Shown here: positions 18,346 through 28,843 of the stretch, in pieces
Position numbering within the stretch: the stretch's first letter is position 1
Layout: every line of letters starts with the position of its first letter
Assembly (NCBI GenBank): GCA_003427395.1
Contig: BFEA01000384.1
Location: 119,857-160,794, forward strand
DNA from: Chara braunii
Lineage: Eukaryota; Streptophyta; Charophyceae; Charales; Characeae
DNA length: 40,938 nt
Direction: 5' to 3'
Program-made: the position numbers and the translations under genes
Notes under the pieces: generated by a model
Told to the model about the DNA's origin: nothing
The model's input: only the letters and a program-made list of their open reading frames with translations
Database searches by the model: none

Positions 18346-19156
18346 CTGGTGGGACGGGTGGGGGTGGGGGATCAGCAAAGGGATCGCCTAGATCTGGTTG
18401 CAAGTCGCGTATAGAGACGACCGAATATGAAGTAGGATCATTTGGACCATTAGAGGGTAGAGAAATAGAGGTGCTAGAAGTAGAAGTACTAGAAGTGGGG
18501 TCACTAGTCGAAGTAGTAGTGGTATTAACCGCAAAAGTAAATGGCACATGGGTAGGACGAACAAAGGCAACATACAATTGTTCTTCCTCCTTGTGCTTGC
18601 GCCATTTCTTGAAGAACTGCACATCATTTAGAAAAGTCACTGGGGACTCGTGCTTCTCATCCAAGAGGATAGGAAGCTCGTTCCCTCGAGCATCTTTGAT
18701 CATGAAAAGTGACTCCTTCCACCTCGTCCATTCGCATTGGGACTGCAACCAACCCAAGCCAAGGACAGCGTCGAAGGGGCACTTGTCAAGAACGTAGAAG
18801 TTCAACGCGTGTGTGACAGTGTTGTCCTTGTCAAAGGTTGTGCGCACACCTTTGACTACATGCGTAGAAGAGACAACTTCTTTGTTGCCAACTTGGGTCC
18901 GGCAAGGGTTCTGCAAGGCCACTTGCTTCATCCCCAAGCCCACTTTGCGTATCTCGTGAGGTGACATAAAGTTAGCCGTAGCGCCACAGTCAACCAAAAC
19001 ACGGAGATAGCGGTGGTTTATGAGAAGTTTGAAGAAGATCAACTTCACCGTCCCCTGGGCACGTTGCTGTTTCATCTCAGCCCAATGCTCGAAGTGGTAG
19101 TGAAAATCGACCGTCCCAGACTCCTTCCAAGGCTCGACATACAAAACGTTACTCAC
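18254..19156 (-). pseudogene. Ty3/gypsy aspartic protease region
   Basis: Cuts the polyprotein in an active element. LRVLVDCGATANFMSP (residues about 51-66) is the retropepsin active-site block, with Asp56. The usual D-(S/T)-G is D-C-G here. Further on, FDAVLGLGWLQSQ is the conserved hydrophobic-G-x-x-W block typical of these proteases. A Thr/Ser-rich low-complexity linker follows (about 217-240, TTTTSTSDPTSSTSTSSTS), then a Pro-rich run. The frame stays open upstream to about 19275, where a frameshift separates it from gag. The last 25 residues (from about 18340) are out-of-frame. Confidence 0.8.
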
Positions 19157-19266
19157 CTCAGCCTTGTGTTCAGCAGGTGATTGGGCTTCAAGGGAGGACT
19201 GTTGGTCTGCCTCAGATTCAGTCTCCCCTGCTGTAGAGTTTGCTGAAGTTGACTCTACGCCCGGTT

Positions 19267-19680
19267 CTAGTTTCCCTGTAGCCTATAACAATCTTGTACC
19301 TTATGGTTTGGTTTTTGGCAATCCAGCCATACCCCCTTCTTGAGTCTACCCCGCCAGTCATTTTCAGTGATCCGGAGGTCGACCCAAGGTTTGGTAGTCG
19401 CATCCTCCGGTTTAGGTGGGATCTTGACTCCCTTGGGAAGTTGGACATAGTTCTTGCCTGCACTCCGATTCGATCCCTGTGCATTGGCAATATTTTTAAA
19501 GGCAGTAAATTTTTCTTCTTCTTTGTTCGCATCAGACTCATGGGCTGAAGAACAAGTTGTATCAGAGTCCTGTTCTTGGTCGTCACCAAGAGGGGGGTCA
19601 TCTGCATCGGTTTTGTCTTCGACCTCCAGCAGGTCATGCACAACAAAACGGTTGCTTCCTTTGAACTGCCTGCCGCCCAT
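19267..19680 (-). pseudogene. Gag C-terminus with degraded zinc knuckle
   Basis: Continues gag in another frame from about 19680. An acidic region (DDPPLGDDQEQDSD) leads to a basic segment and the nucleic-acid-binding knuckle at the end: DCQKPNHKVQDCYRLQG. In the CX2CX4HX4C pattern the first Cys is replaced by Trp (TGG, minus strand of 19327-19329), so zinc binding should be lost. The frame ends just after the knuckle, and the protease frame continues in another phase near 19275. Confidence 0.8.
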
Positions 19681-21040
19681 GGGCTTTTTGCTGCCTGTTG
19701 TGGTCTACGGCCTCCAGACCGACTATGTCCTTCATCAAGGTGAACCAGTCAGTGTAACCAATGAAGTCCCTGCCCAGGCGATTAGTAAAGTTGGTGGGAA
19801 CCGCGCCTTTGACCTCATCCAAGTAAGATTGAGCAGTCAGTTCCAATCCGGGTGTAGCGAACATCTTGCTAAGATAGGTCTGCAAGCTTTTCATGGAGCC
19901 CGCCCACTTGCTGTGCTTGATTTTGTCAAGCTGAATTCTTGCCCTTGCTGCAGCATGTGGATCCAAGTAGTGCGAACTGAGGAGTTCCTCGAGGGAGGCA
20001 ACCGGGGTGGCCTTAAGCCATCTGGTTAGTTCAATTTTAGGAATCCCAGCTCGTGTAGCTTGGACCTCTAAGAAGCCCCGCACAACAGGTTCGACGTTCA
20101 TTCCCATGATCACGGACTGGGTCTCAGGTTGGGTCCCAGAACCTCGAAATATGCCCTCATGGAGCTGATCCAGGACTCTGTCTTCTTTGCCGTCATACTT
20201 AGATGGTATTTGAACCGCCTTTCGGTCCACATAGCGACTGACGCGGCTGGGACCAGCACCCGCTGGTTCCAATCTTGGGGCTGCAGCAGTTGCAGAATTT
20301 CCAGCCTCGTTGCTTGTCACAACAACAGCGGAATCTGCACCTGTTGCAGATCCCGAGGGGGTTGCCATCACATTCAAGGAAGAAGATACAGTAAGAGAGG
20401 CACAGGTAGTTTCAATTGCAGCTTCAGGTCCGGGGGGTAGAGGAAGAGGATTGGCCACTTGGGCTTCTCGCAGCTCAGCCACCTCCTTTGTCAGTTCATG
20501 GTACTTGCGGGTCATATCAGTCAAGTCATCCTGAAGTGTTCGCAACTTGGCGAAGACTTTAGCGATTTGAGTGGTATGATCTTCAAGATTCTGGACTTGA
20601 ACAAGGGCGGTGAGTATAGACTGCAACTGTTCCCCACACTGCTCTTCAATCGGTGAGGGAAAAGTCTCTAGGATGGCCACCTGCCTTTTCAACAATGTCT
20701 CCTTCCTCCCCTTCTCTGCCTCCTGTTCCCCTTTGGTTGCACTATCTAGGAGTGCTTGTAGATACGGTTTTTCGGCATCATAAGCTGCATCTAACAAGGC
20801 TGTCCATCGCACTGAAGTTAGCTGAGCCATTTTTGGATTGTTAGTACTGACAGGTGGGTCAGAGAGTCGCCAATCAGCAAAATAATCGAATAGACTCTCA
20901 AGAGGTTCACTCCCCTTCTCACTTGGACGAACACTCCTTTTCCCAGTCCTTGCCCACTCCTGACGGTCACTTTCCCTCTTTCCCTTCTCTCTCTCCCTCC
21001 TCTCTCTCTCTTCTCTCCAGCGGCGGGTCTCCACGGGCAT
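19634..21040 (-). CDS. Ty3/gypsy Gag (N-terminal and capsid part)
   Basis: The longest ORF in the window (468 codons). Residues 1-60 are Arg/Glu-rich, partly the product of a CT-rich stretch near 21000. Met71 (MAQLTSVRW) is an alternative start. A coiled coil spans about 145-195 (TQIAKVFAKLRTLQDDLTD; KYHELTKEVAELREAQ), then a Pro/Ser/Ala-rich linker. A capsid-type region follows from about 260 (VQIPSKYDGKEDRVLDQL), ending with YTDWFTLMKDIVGL. Gag forms the particle shell. The last 19 residues are frameshifted: an A5 run at about 19685 moves reading out of phase with the frame that carries the zinc knuckle. It is intact as an ORF but would make a truncated Gag without a nucleocapsid domain. 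Identification rests on position and the capsid-like end. Confidence 0.75.
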   Translation of the reverse strand: MPVETRRWREERERREREKGKRESDRQEWARTGKRSVRPSEKGSEPLESLFDYFADWRLSDPPVSTNNPKMAQLTSVRWTALLDAAYDAEKPYLQALLDSATKGEQEAEKGRKETLLKRQVAILETFPSPIEEQCGEQLQSILTALVQVQNLEDHTTQIAKVFAKLRTLQDDLTDMTRKYHELTKEVAELREAQVANPLPLPPGPEAAIETTCASLTVSSSLNVMATPSGSATGADSAVVVTSNEAGNSATAAAPRLEPAGAGPSRVSRYVDRKAVQIPSKYDGKEDRVLDQLHEGIFRGSGTQPETQSVIMGMNVEPVVRGFLEVQATRAGIPKIELTRWLKATPVASLEELLSSHYLDPHAAARARIQLDKIKHSKWAGSMKSLQTYLSKMFATPGLELTAQSYLDEVKGAVPTNFTNRLGRDFIGYTDWFTLMKDIVGLEAVDHNRQQKAHGRQAVQRKQPFCCA

Positions 21041-21062
21041 CGAAAATGAACTCGGAAAAGCA

Positions 21063-22200
21063 GACTTGAAAGCTCAGAGAAGAGAAGGTAGAACTCCTAG
21101 CCGGAGCGACATTTCATTTGGACGTAGAGAGCAGCAAACCAAAAAAACGAACAAGTTCAAACGAGAGGTCTGATCCAGCGACCCAGTCTGATCAGACTGC
21201 ATACGAGGTCCTCTCGAGTCCAGTCTGACCAGCTCCGTGACCGTACAACAAACCAAACAATGAGTGACTAAATGCAACAATGGAGAATTGAGTGGTGTAC
21301 AGGGTGTCAGTCGTGCCACGGACAGTGCAATCCAAAAAGACATGCAAAACGTCTCAGCGAAGATCCCCTCGGCAGTGGGTGTCCTAATCCAAGAAGAATA
21401 AACTCCGTATCCCAGCCAAGAAGACAAGAGGTCAATGTCTAACCGATTTGGGTCCAGAGGCTCTTCTTGTTTAGGCCCGGTCCCGTTGGGTCCCAGGGGT
21501 CCCACGTAGGTTGCAACCAGGTCCCAACCAAGAGGAGTTCCACATAGACTTAGTTCAATTTCTACTGCACAGAAAAAACGAAATTTCAACTTATGGCAGG
21601 AACTACAGACTACAACTGTTCAGAGATGAAAAGACAAAGCACTGTAGAAAGATTCGGTATTTAGGTCAATAGACTTCATTTTCCATCCATCAAGTGAGTA
21701 GGTAGATCACATGCATTCAGTCACACAATCAAGACCATAGAGGAGTAGGAAAAGAAACCCAGAGTACCCCAGCAGGGCAATCAATACAGTACACACATAC
21801 ATGGGCATCCCATAGGTGCACGACACTTACCTGAGTGGCCTTGAGCTTCGAGATGAATAGAACTCACCCCCCTCTCATGTGGTCCTCCTGACCCCTCTAA
21901 CGCTACCCCGACACTAGTGTCCTATCTCCTAGGAGGGTTTGACTCGAACACCAAAGTGCAACGCCGGATCCCCCGTCGATGCTGAAGAACGAAGTAGCAT
22001 CTTGCAGTCCGTAGATGCTGAGTGGCCGCTGACCCTCAAGCCCGCCTACTTGAGGGCAGCCCTTAAACCACCAGTACCCTGCCCAGGCTGTTTTTCGTCT
22101 CCTTGAATTCAGAAAAGCCCTGGACAGGCCCGGTAGAGGCTTGGTCGAGCTTTGGCACAACGCGGGTGGTCGTTCGTTTTGGAAATGGAAGGAGCGACCA
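21063..22200. other. Region 5' of gag: presumed leader and possible LTR remains, unresolved
   Basis: Should contain the primer-binding site and 5' LTR of the minus-strand retrotransposon. I found no clear tRNA-complementary primer site and no convincing match to the 3' LTR start at 15429. The 171-aa ORF (21589-21074) has no recognisable domain. The sequence has several (t/c)ctgatcaga palindrome-like words near 21190-21230. No other gene is seen. Confidence 0.4.
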
Positions 22201-22227
22201 AAGGAAAAGAAAAAGGAGATAAAAAGA

Positions 22228-22558
22228 ACGAATAAGCAAAAAAAAAAAAACGACAGACCTTTTCCCCTCGACATGGCGTGATTGGCAGTCAGGGCGGCAC
22301 AGGCAGCAGGCTTCGAGCCTCGCTCCACTTCCACGAATGGTGTCAGCTCCACTTCCACGAACCGTGTCAAATGACCGTGCTACTCTTCTCTGTATCTTTC
22401 CGTGGTCCGACGGAAGATTCATTCTCATTTTGCACCATTCGTGGAAGTGGAGCGAGGCTCCAGTTCTTTCGAAGCCTACCGCCTGTGCCGCTCTCACAGC
22501 CAGTCGCGCCGTTTTGAGGGGAAAAGGTCTGTCATTTTTTTTTTTTGCTTATTTGTTT
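22228..22558. repeat. Long inverted repeat with about 90-base spacer
   Basis: The left arm 22228-22342 is the reverse complement of 22433-22558. Shared sequence in the right-arm sense runs caccattcgtggaagtggag, cgaggctc, cctgtgccgc, gaggggaaaaggtctgtc, a T run of 11-12, then gcttatt. The right arm has about 10 extra bases near 22470. Arm identity is about 80 percent by eye. Two more ctccacttccacgaa words lie in the left arm and spacer. ORFs on both strands here mirror each other because of the repeat. It fits a foldback or MITE-like element, or the inverted insertion of two copies of one short repeat. Termini and target duplication are not identified. Confidence 0.85.
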
Positions 22559-23366
22559 TTTCCTCTTGTGTGTACATTCACGAACGTATCAACATGTAGA
22601 ATGCAGCCTCGATACGTTGTAGGGCCAAACCCCCGGTAGACTTTCGAGCCTTAGTCGACCCCACTGCGGGTCCCAGTTGGCTCTGCCCGCCCACGCTCAT
22701 GCTCAGGGCACGGGCCATTTGTCCCAGGGTCACCCCCACCTAGTGCTTTGAGATGGATGGGGGTGGGCCATCGCGCGAGAGAGCTTGGACATTGGGGATG
22801 TAGCTCAGCCCTCACGCCGGGTGGCACTCTCGCAGGTCATTCGGCAACGCTGATTTTTTTTTTTTCTTCTTGGTTATGTTATCAAGCAATTGCTGCTTCC
22901 AATACGCAGGCAATCCAGGGGTTCTGTGAGAGTTTCTCTTCTCTTGTGCGCAGGCTAAGCGTCATCCTTAGGCCGCGCACCATTTCCCTAACCATTGTGG
23001 TCCTACGGCGTCATCGGGGTTCCTCCTCCTCACCTCTACGCACCCATCGGACCTCGTACATCTCATTCAACCCTATTGACGCAGGCTTAGTCTTTTCGAG
23101 GCCTTTACATGCATGCACACACAACTTCACTTTTCTCTTGGCAAGATTGCACTTCATTCTCTCTTTTACATTCCAAGTCTCAAACACAAAGGTCATTTCC
23201 AAGGAGTGGCTTTATGCTAAGTGTCCCGTAACCCTTTTGCCCCTCTTCCCTTTTCCTTTTGTCGCCCGGTTCCTCCCGGCCCTATCCCGCTCGAGGCACT
23301 CCTAGCCTTCACTTACCTGCACAGTCTCACACAAAGGAAAGATCCATACAATCCCCCGTTGGGGAC
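22559..23366. other. No supported gene; T run and tRNA-like 5' word
   Basis: A 185-aa ORF (22748-23305) has no recognisable domain and irregular composition. At 22794-22807 the word ggggatgtagctca equals the start of many tRNA-Ala genes, but no anticodon or T arm follows. A T run lies at 22853-22865. The 3' part is pyrimidine-rich and runs into the tandem array. Confidence 0.4.
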
Positions 23367-26300
23367 ATGAACTTGACAATGAGAAGATTGAACTAGTGAA
23401 AAGGCACATGCATATGGAGGAGAGATCAACTGAGTATGAACCTGAACATCACAACACACNAGGCACATGCATATGGAGGAGAGATCAACTGAGTATGAAC
23501 CTGAACATCACAACACACATGAACTTGACAATGAGAAGATTGAACTAGTGAAAAGACACATGAACATGGAGGAGAGATCAACTAAGTATGAACTGTAACA
23601 TCACAACACACATGAACTTGACGATGAGAAGCTAGAACTAATGAAGAGCACATGCACATAGAGGAGAGATCAACTAAGTATGAACCGGAACATCACAACA
23701 GACACGAACTTGTCAATGAGAAGCTAGAACGAGTGAAAAGGCACAGGCACATGGAGGAGAAATTAACTAAGAATAAACCGGAACATCACAACACACATGA
23801 ACTTGACGATGAGAAGCTAGAACTAGTGAAAAGGCACATCCACATCGAGGAGAGATCAACTAAGTATGAACCGGAACATCACAACACACATGAACTTCAC
23901 AATGAGAAGATTGAACTAGTGAAAAGGCACATGCACATGGAGGAGAGATCAACTAAGTATGAACCGGAACATCACAACACACATAAACTCGACAATGAGA
24001 AGTTAGAACTAGTGAAAAGGCACATGCACATGGAGGAGAGATTAACTAAGTATGAACCGGAACATCACAACACACATGAACTTGACAATGAGAAGCTAGA
24101 ACTAGTGAAAAGGCATATGCACAAGGAGGAGAGATCAACCAAGTATGGACCGGAACATAACAACACACATGAACTTGACAATGAGAAGCTAGAACTAGTG
24201 AAAACACATGCACATAGAGAAGAGATCAACTAAGTATGAACCGGAACATCACAACACATATGAATTTCGCAATGAGAAGCTAGAACTAGTGAAGAGCATA
24301 TGCACATAGAGCCGAGATCAGCTAAGTATGAACCGGAACATCACAACACGCATGAACTTGACAACGAGAAGATTGAACTTGTGAAAAGGCACGTGCACAT
24401 GGAAAAGAGATCAACTAAGTATGAACCGGAACATCACAACACACATGAACTTGACAATGAGTAACTAGAACTAGTGAAAAGCATATGCTCATAGAGGAGA
24501 GATCAACTAAGTATGAACCGGAACATCACAACCAACACACATGAACTTGACAACGAGAAGATTGAACTGGTGAAAAGCACATGCACATGGAGGAGAGATC
24601 AACTAAGTATGAACCAGAACATCACAACACACATGAACTTGACAATGAGAAGATTGAACTAGCGCAAACGCTGCACATGGAGGAGAGATCAACTAAGTAT
24701 GAACATGAACATCACAACACATATGAACTTGACAATGAGAAACTAGAACTAGTGAAAAGGCACATGCAGATGGCGGAAAGATCAACTAAGTATGAGCCGG
24801 AGCATCACAACACACATGAACTTGAGAATGAGAAGATTGAACTAGTGAAAAGGCACATGCACATGGAGGAGAGATCAGTTGAGTATGAACCTGAACATCA
24901 CAACACACATGAACTCGACAATGAGAAGACTGAACTAGCGAAAAGGCACATGCACATCGAGGAGAGATCAACTAAGTATGAACCGGAACATCAGAGCATA
25001 AATGCACTTGAAAATGAGAAGCTAGAACTAGTGAAAAGGCACATGCTATTGGAGGAGATATTAAGTTAGTATGAACCGGAACATCACAACATACATGAAC
25101 TTGACAATGAGGAGTTAGAACTAGTGAAGAGCACATGCACATAAAGGAGAGATCAACTAAGTATCAACCGGAACATCACAACACACATTAACTTGACAAT
25201 GAGAAGCTAAAACTAGTGAAAGGCACACGCACATGGAGGAAAGATCAACAACGTATGAGCCGGAACATCACAACACACATGAACTTGACAATGAGAAGAT
25301 TGAACTAGTTAAAAGGCACGTGCACATGGAGGAGAGATCAACTAAGTATGAATCGAACATCACAACACACATGAACTTGACAATGAGAAGATTGAACTAG
25401 CGAAAAGGCACATGCTCATGGAGGAGAGATCAACTTAGTATGAACTGGAACATCACAACACAAATGAACTTGATAATGAGAAGGTAGAACTAGTGAAAAG
25501 GCACATCACAACACACATGAACTTTACAATGAGAAGATTGAACTAGTGAAAGGCACATGCACATGGAGGAGAGATCAACTAAGTATAAACCGGAACATCA
25601 CAACACACATGAACTTGACAATGAGAAGATTGAACTAGTGAAAAGGCACATACACATGTTGGAGAGATCAACTAAGTATGAACTGGAACATCACAACACA
25701 TATGAACTTGACAATGAGAGGCTAGAACTTGTTAAAAGGCGCATGCACGTGGAAAAGAGATCAACTAAGTATGAACCGGAACATCACAACACACATGAAC
25801 TTGACAATCAGTAGCTAGAACTAGTGAAAAGCATTTGTCCATAGAGGAGAGATCAACTAAGTATGAACCGGAACATCACAACCAACACACAGGAACTTGA
25901 CAACGAGAAGATTGAACCGGTGAAAAGCACATGCACATGGAGGAGAGATCAACTAAGTATGAACCGGAACATCAGAACACACATGAACTTGACAATGAGA
26001 AGATTGAACTAGCGAAAAGGTTGCACATGGAGGAGAGATCATATAAGTTTGAACAGGAACATCACAACACATATGAACTTGACAATGAGAAGCTAGAACT
26101 AGTGAAAAGGCACATGCACTTGGAAAAGAGATCAACTAAGTATGAACCGGAACATGACAACACACATGAACTTGACAATTTGAAGCCAGTACTAGTGAAA
26201 AGCATATGCTCATAAAGGAGAGATCAACTAAGTTTGAACCAGAACATCACAACACACATGAACTTGACAATGAGAAGCTATAACTTGTGAAAGGACTATC

Positions 26301-28645
26301 CACATGGCGGAAAGATGAACTAAGTATGAGCCGGAACATCACAACACACATGAACTTGACAATGAGAAGATTGAACTAATGAAAAGGCAAATGCATATGG
26401 AGGAGAGATCAACTTAGTATGAACCGGAACATCACAACACATGAACTTGACGATGAGAAGCTAGAACTAGTGAATAGCACATGCACATCGAGGAGAGATC
26501 AAACTAAGTATGGACCGGAATATGTCATTACAAATGAACTTGACAATGAGAAGCTAGAACTAGTGAAAGGCACACGCACATGGAGGAAAGATCAACAACG
26601 TATGAGCCGAAACATCACAACACACATGAACTTGACAACGAGAAGATTGAACTAGTGAAAAGGCACATGCTAATGGAGGAGAGATCAACTAAGTATGAAC
26701 CGGAACATCACAACAAACGTGAACTTGACAATGAGAAGCTAGAACTAGTGAAGAGCACATGCACATAGAGGAGAGATCAACTAAGTATGAACCGGAACAT
26801 CACAACACACATGAACAAGAAGATTGAACTGGTGAAAAGCACATGCACATGGAGGAGAGATCAACTAAGTATGAACCGGAACATCACAACACACATGAAC
26901 TTGACATTGAGAAGCTAGAACTAGTGAAAGGCACATGCACATGGCGGAAAGATCAACTAAGAATGAGTTGGAGCATCACAACAAACATGAACTTGAGAAT
27001 GAGAAGATAGAACTGGTGAAAATGCATATGCATATGGAGGAGAGATCAACTGAGTATGAACCGGAACATCACAACACACATGCACTTGATGATGAGAAGC
27101 TAGAACTAGTGAAGAGCACATGCACATTGAGGAGAGATCAACTAGGTATGAACCGGAACATCACAACACATATGAACTTGACAATGAGAAGCTAGAACTA
27201 GTGCAGAGCACATGCACATAGAGGAGAGATCAACTAAGTATGAACCGATACATCAAAACGCACATGAACTTAACAACGAGAAGATTGAACTTGTGAAAGA
27301 CACATGCACATGGAGGAGAGATCAACTAAGTTTGAACCGGAACATCACAACACATATGAACTTTGCAATGAGAAGGTAGAACTAGTGAAAGGCAGATGCA
27401 CATGGCAGAAAGGTAACCTAAGTATGAACCAGAACATCACAACACACATGAACTTGACAATGAGAAGATTGAACTAGCGAAAAGGCTCATGCACATGGAG
27501 AAGAGATCAACTAAGTATGAACTGGAACATCACAACACATATGAACTTGACAATGAGAAGCTAGAACTAGTGAAAAGCATATGCTCATAGAGGAGAGATA
27601 AACTAAGTATGAACCGGATTATCACAACCAATACATATGAACTTGACAACGAGAAGATTGACCTGGTGAAAAGCACATGCACATGGAGGAGAGATCAACT
27701 AAGTATGAACCGGAACATCACAACACAAATGAATATGACAATGAGAAGATTGAACTAGTGAAAAGGCACATGCACATGGAGGAGAGATCTACTAAGTATG
27801 AACCGGAACATCACAACACATATGAACTTGACAATGAGAAGCTAGAACTAGTGAAAATGCACATGCACATGGAAAAGAGATCAACCAAGTATGAACCGGA
27901 ACATCACAACAGACATGAACTTGACAATGAAAAGCTAGAACTAGTGAAAAGCATATGCTCATAGAGGAGAGATCAACTAAATATGAACCTGAACATCACA
28001 ACACACATGAACTTGACAATGAGAAGCTAGAACTAGTGAAAGGCACACGCACATGGAGGAAAGATCAACAACGTATGAACCGAAACATCACAACACAGAT
28101 GAACTTGACAATGAGAAGATTGAACTAGTGAAAAGGCACATGCACAAGGAGGAGAGATCAACCAAGTATGTACCAGAACATCACAACACACATGAACTTA
28201 ACAATGAGAAGCTAAAACGAGTGAAGAGCACATGCACATAGAGGAGAGATCAACCAAGTATGAACCGGAACATCACAACAGACATGAACTTGACAATGAG
28301 AAGCTAGAACTAGTGAAAAGGCACATGCGCATGGAGGAGAAATTAATTTTGTATGAACTGGAACATAACAATACACATGAACTTGACAATGAGAAGCTAG
28401 AACTAGTGAAAAGGCACATGCACATGGAGAAGAGATCAACTAAGTATGAACCGGAACATCACAACACACATGAACTTCACAATGAGAAGATTGAACTAGT
28501 GAAAATGCACATGCACATGCACATGGAGGAGAGATCAACTAAGTATGAAACGGAACATCGCAACACACATGAACTCGACAATGGGAAGCTAGAACTAGTG
28601 AAAAGGGACATGCACATAGAGGAGAAATCAACTAAGTATTAACTG
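23367..28645. repeat. Tandem array class 1: 93-bp unit, about 57 copies
   Basis: The consensus unit is 93 bp, 31 codons. On the plus strand the frame reads HMEERSTKYEPEHHN, THELDNEKLELVKR and a linking HM. Units alternate between aagattgaact and aagctagaact. Many units are 92 bp because the gtgaaaagg junction has lost a base (gtgaaaag, gtgaagag, gtgaaagg). The frame therefore breaks every one to six units, and the longest open stretch is 193 codons (23652-24233). Some units gain stops (for example cttagtatg, tgagtaac). Higher-order structure is visible: marked variants recur at spacings of 1347-1350 bases. The reverse strand is also open over single units, so an open frame is weak evidence for coding. 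Best described as a minisatellite or short satellite, possibly derived from a repetitive coding exon. Confidence 0.95.
23402..23518. other. Assembly join: N at 23460 with 58-bp identical flanks
   Basis: The only ambiguous base in the window is at 23460. The 58 bases before it (23402-23459, starting aggcacatgcatatgg) are identical to the 58 after it (23461-23518). The unit before the N is cut at cacac and the sequence restarts mid-unit. This is the pattern of two contigs joined without merging their overlap. Confidence 0.85.
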
Positions 28646-28657
28646 GAACATCATCAT

Positions 28658-28843
28658 GTGAGAGTTGAGCCATGTATGTGAGTGAGACTTGCTCAATCAC
28701 ATGCTCATGGCTCATGTATGCAACCAAGGTTTGAGACAGAATGCCATCCTGTGAGAGTTGAGCCATGCATGTGAGTGAGACTTGCTCAAACACATGCCCA
28801 TGGCTCATGCATGCAACCAATTGTTGAAACGGAATGTCATCAT
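28658..28843. repeat. Transitional 93-bp repeat, two copies
   Basis: The block starting gtgagagttgagccatg at 28658 repeats at 28751, a period of exactly 93. It contains gtgagtgagacttgctca, the palindromic gctcatg(t/c)atgcaacc region and gaatg(c/t)catc. It sits precisely between the class 1 and class 3 arrays. Confidence 0.9.

Larger units (their letters stand above)
15421..21062 (-). mobile_element. Ty3/gypsy chromovirus-type LTR retrotransposon, decayed
   Basis: Domain order on the minus strand is gag (21040-19267), protease (about 19156-18350), reverse transcriptase (18345-17470), RNase H (17510-17061), integrase (16929-about 15830) and a chromodomain-like C-terminus (about 15740-15590), then a polypurine tract. 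RT before integrase defines Ty3/gypsy (Metaviridae), and the C-terminal chromodomain points to the chromovirus branch. Lesions: frameshifts near 19680, 19275, 18340, 17490, 17070, 16915 and 16446, and a TGA at 18157-18159. Key-residue changes are present in the gag zinc knuckle and RNase H. The number of lesions shows an old, non-mobile copy. LTRs are not resolved. The coordinates cover only the internal region and the start of the 3' LTR. Confidence 0.9.

Noticed and set aside
14650-22050. A matching pair of LTRs around the Ty3/gypsy element
   Set aside because: The 3' LTR start after the polypurine tract is clear, but I found only short words in common (such as gccctgctg) with sequence above 21.06 kb, which is no better than chance. 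No LTR pair is claimed.
22063-22639. Several ORFs on both strands with similar peptides
   Set aside because: They mirror each other because the inverted repeat places the same sequence on both strands, so there is no independent coding evidence.
22794-22807. tRNA-Ala gene
   Set aside because: Only the first 14 bases match. No D-arm completion, anticodon arm or T arm can be folded.
22748-23305. 185-aa plus-strand ORF
   Set aside because: No domain, irregular composition, spans a T run and pyrimidine-rich sequence. Likely chance.
23652-24233. 193-aa protein-coding gene within the satellite
   Set aside because: The frame exists only because six consecutive units happen to be full length. Neighbouring identical units are out of frame or have stops, and the other strand is open too.
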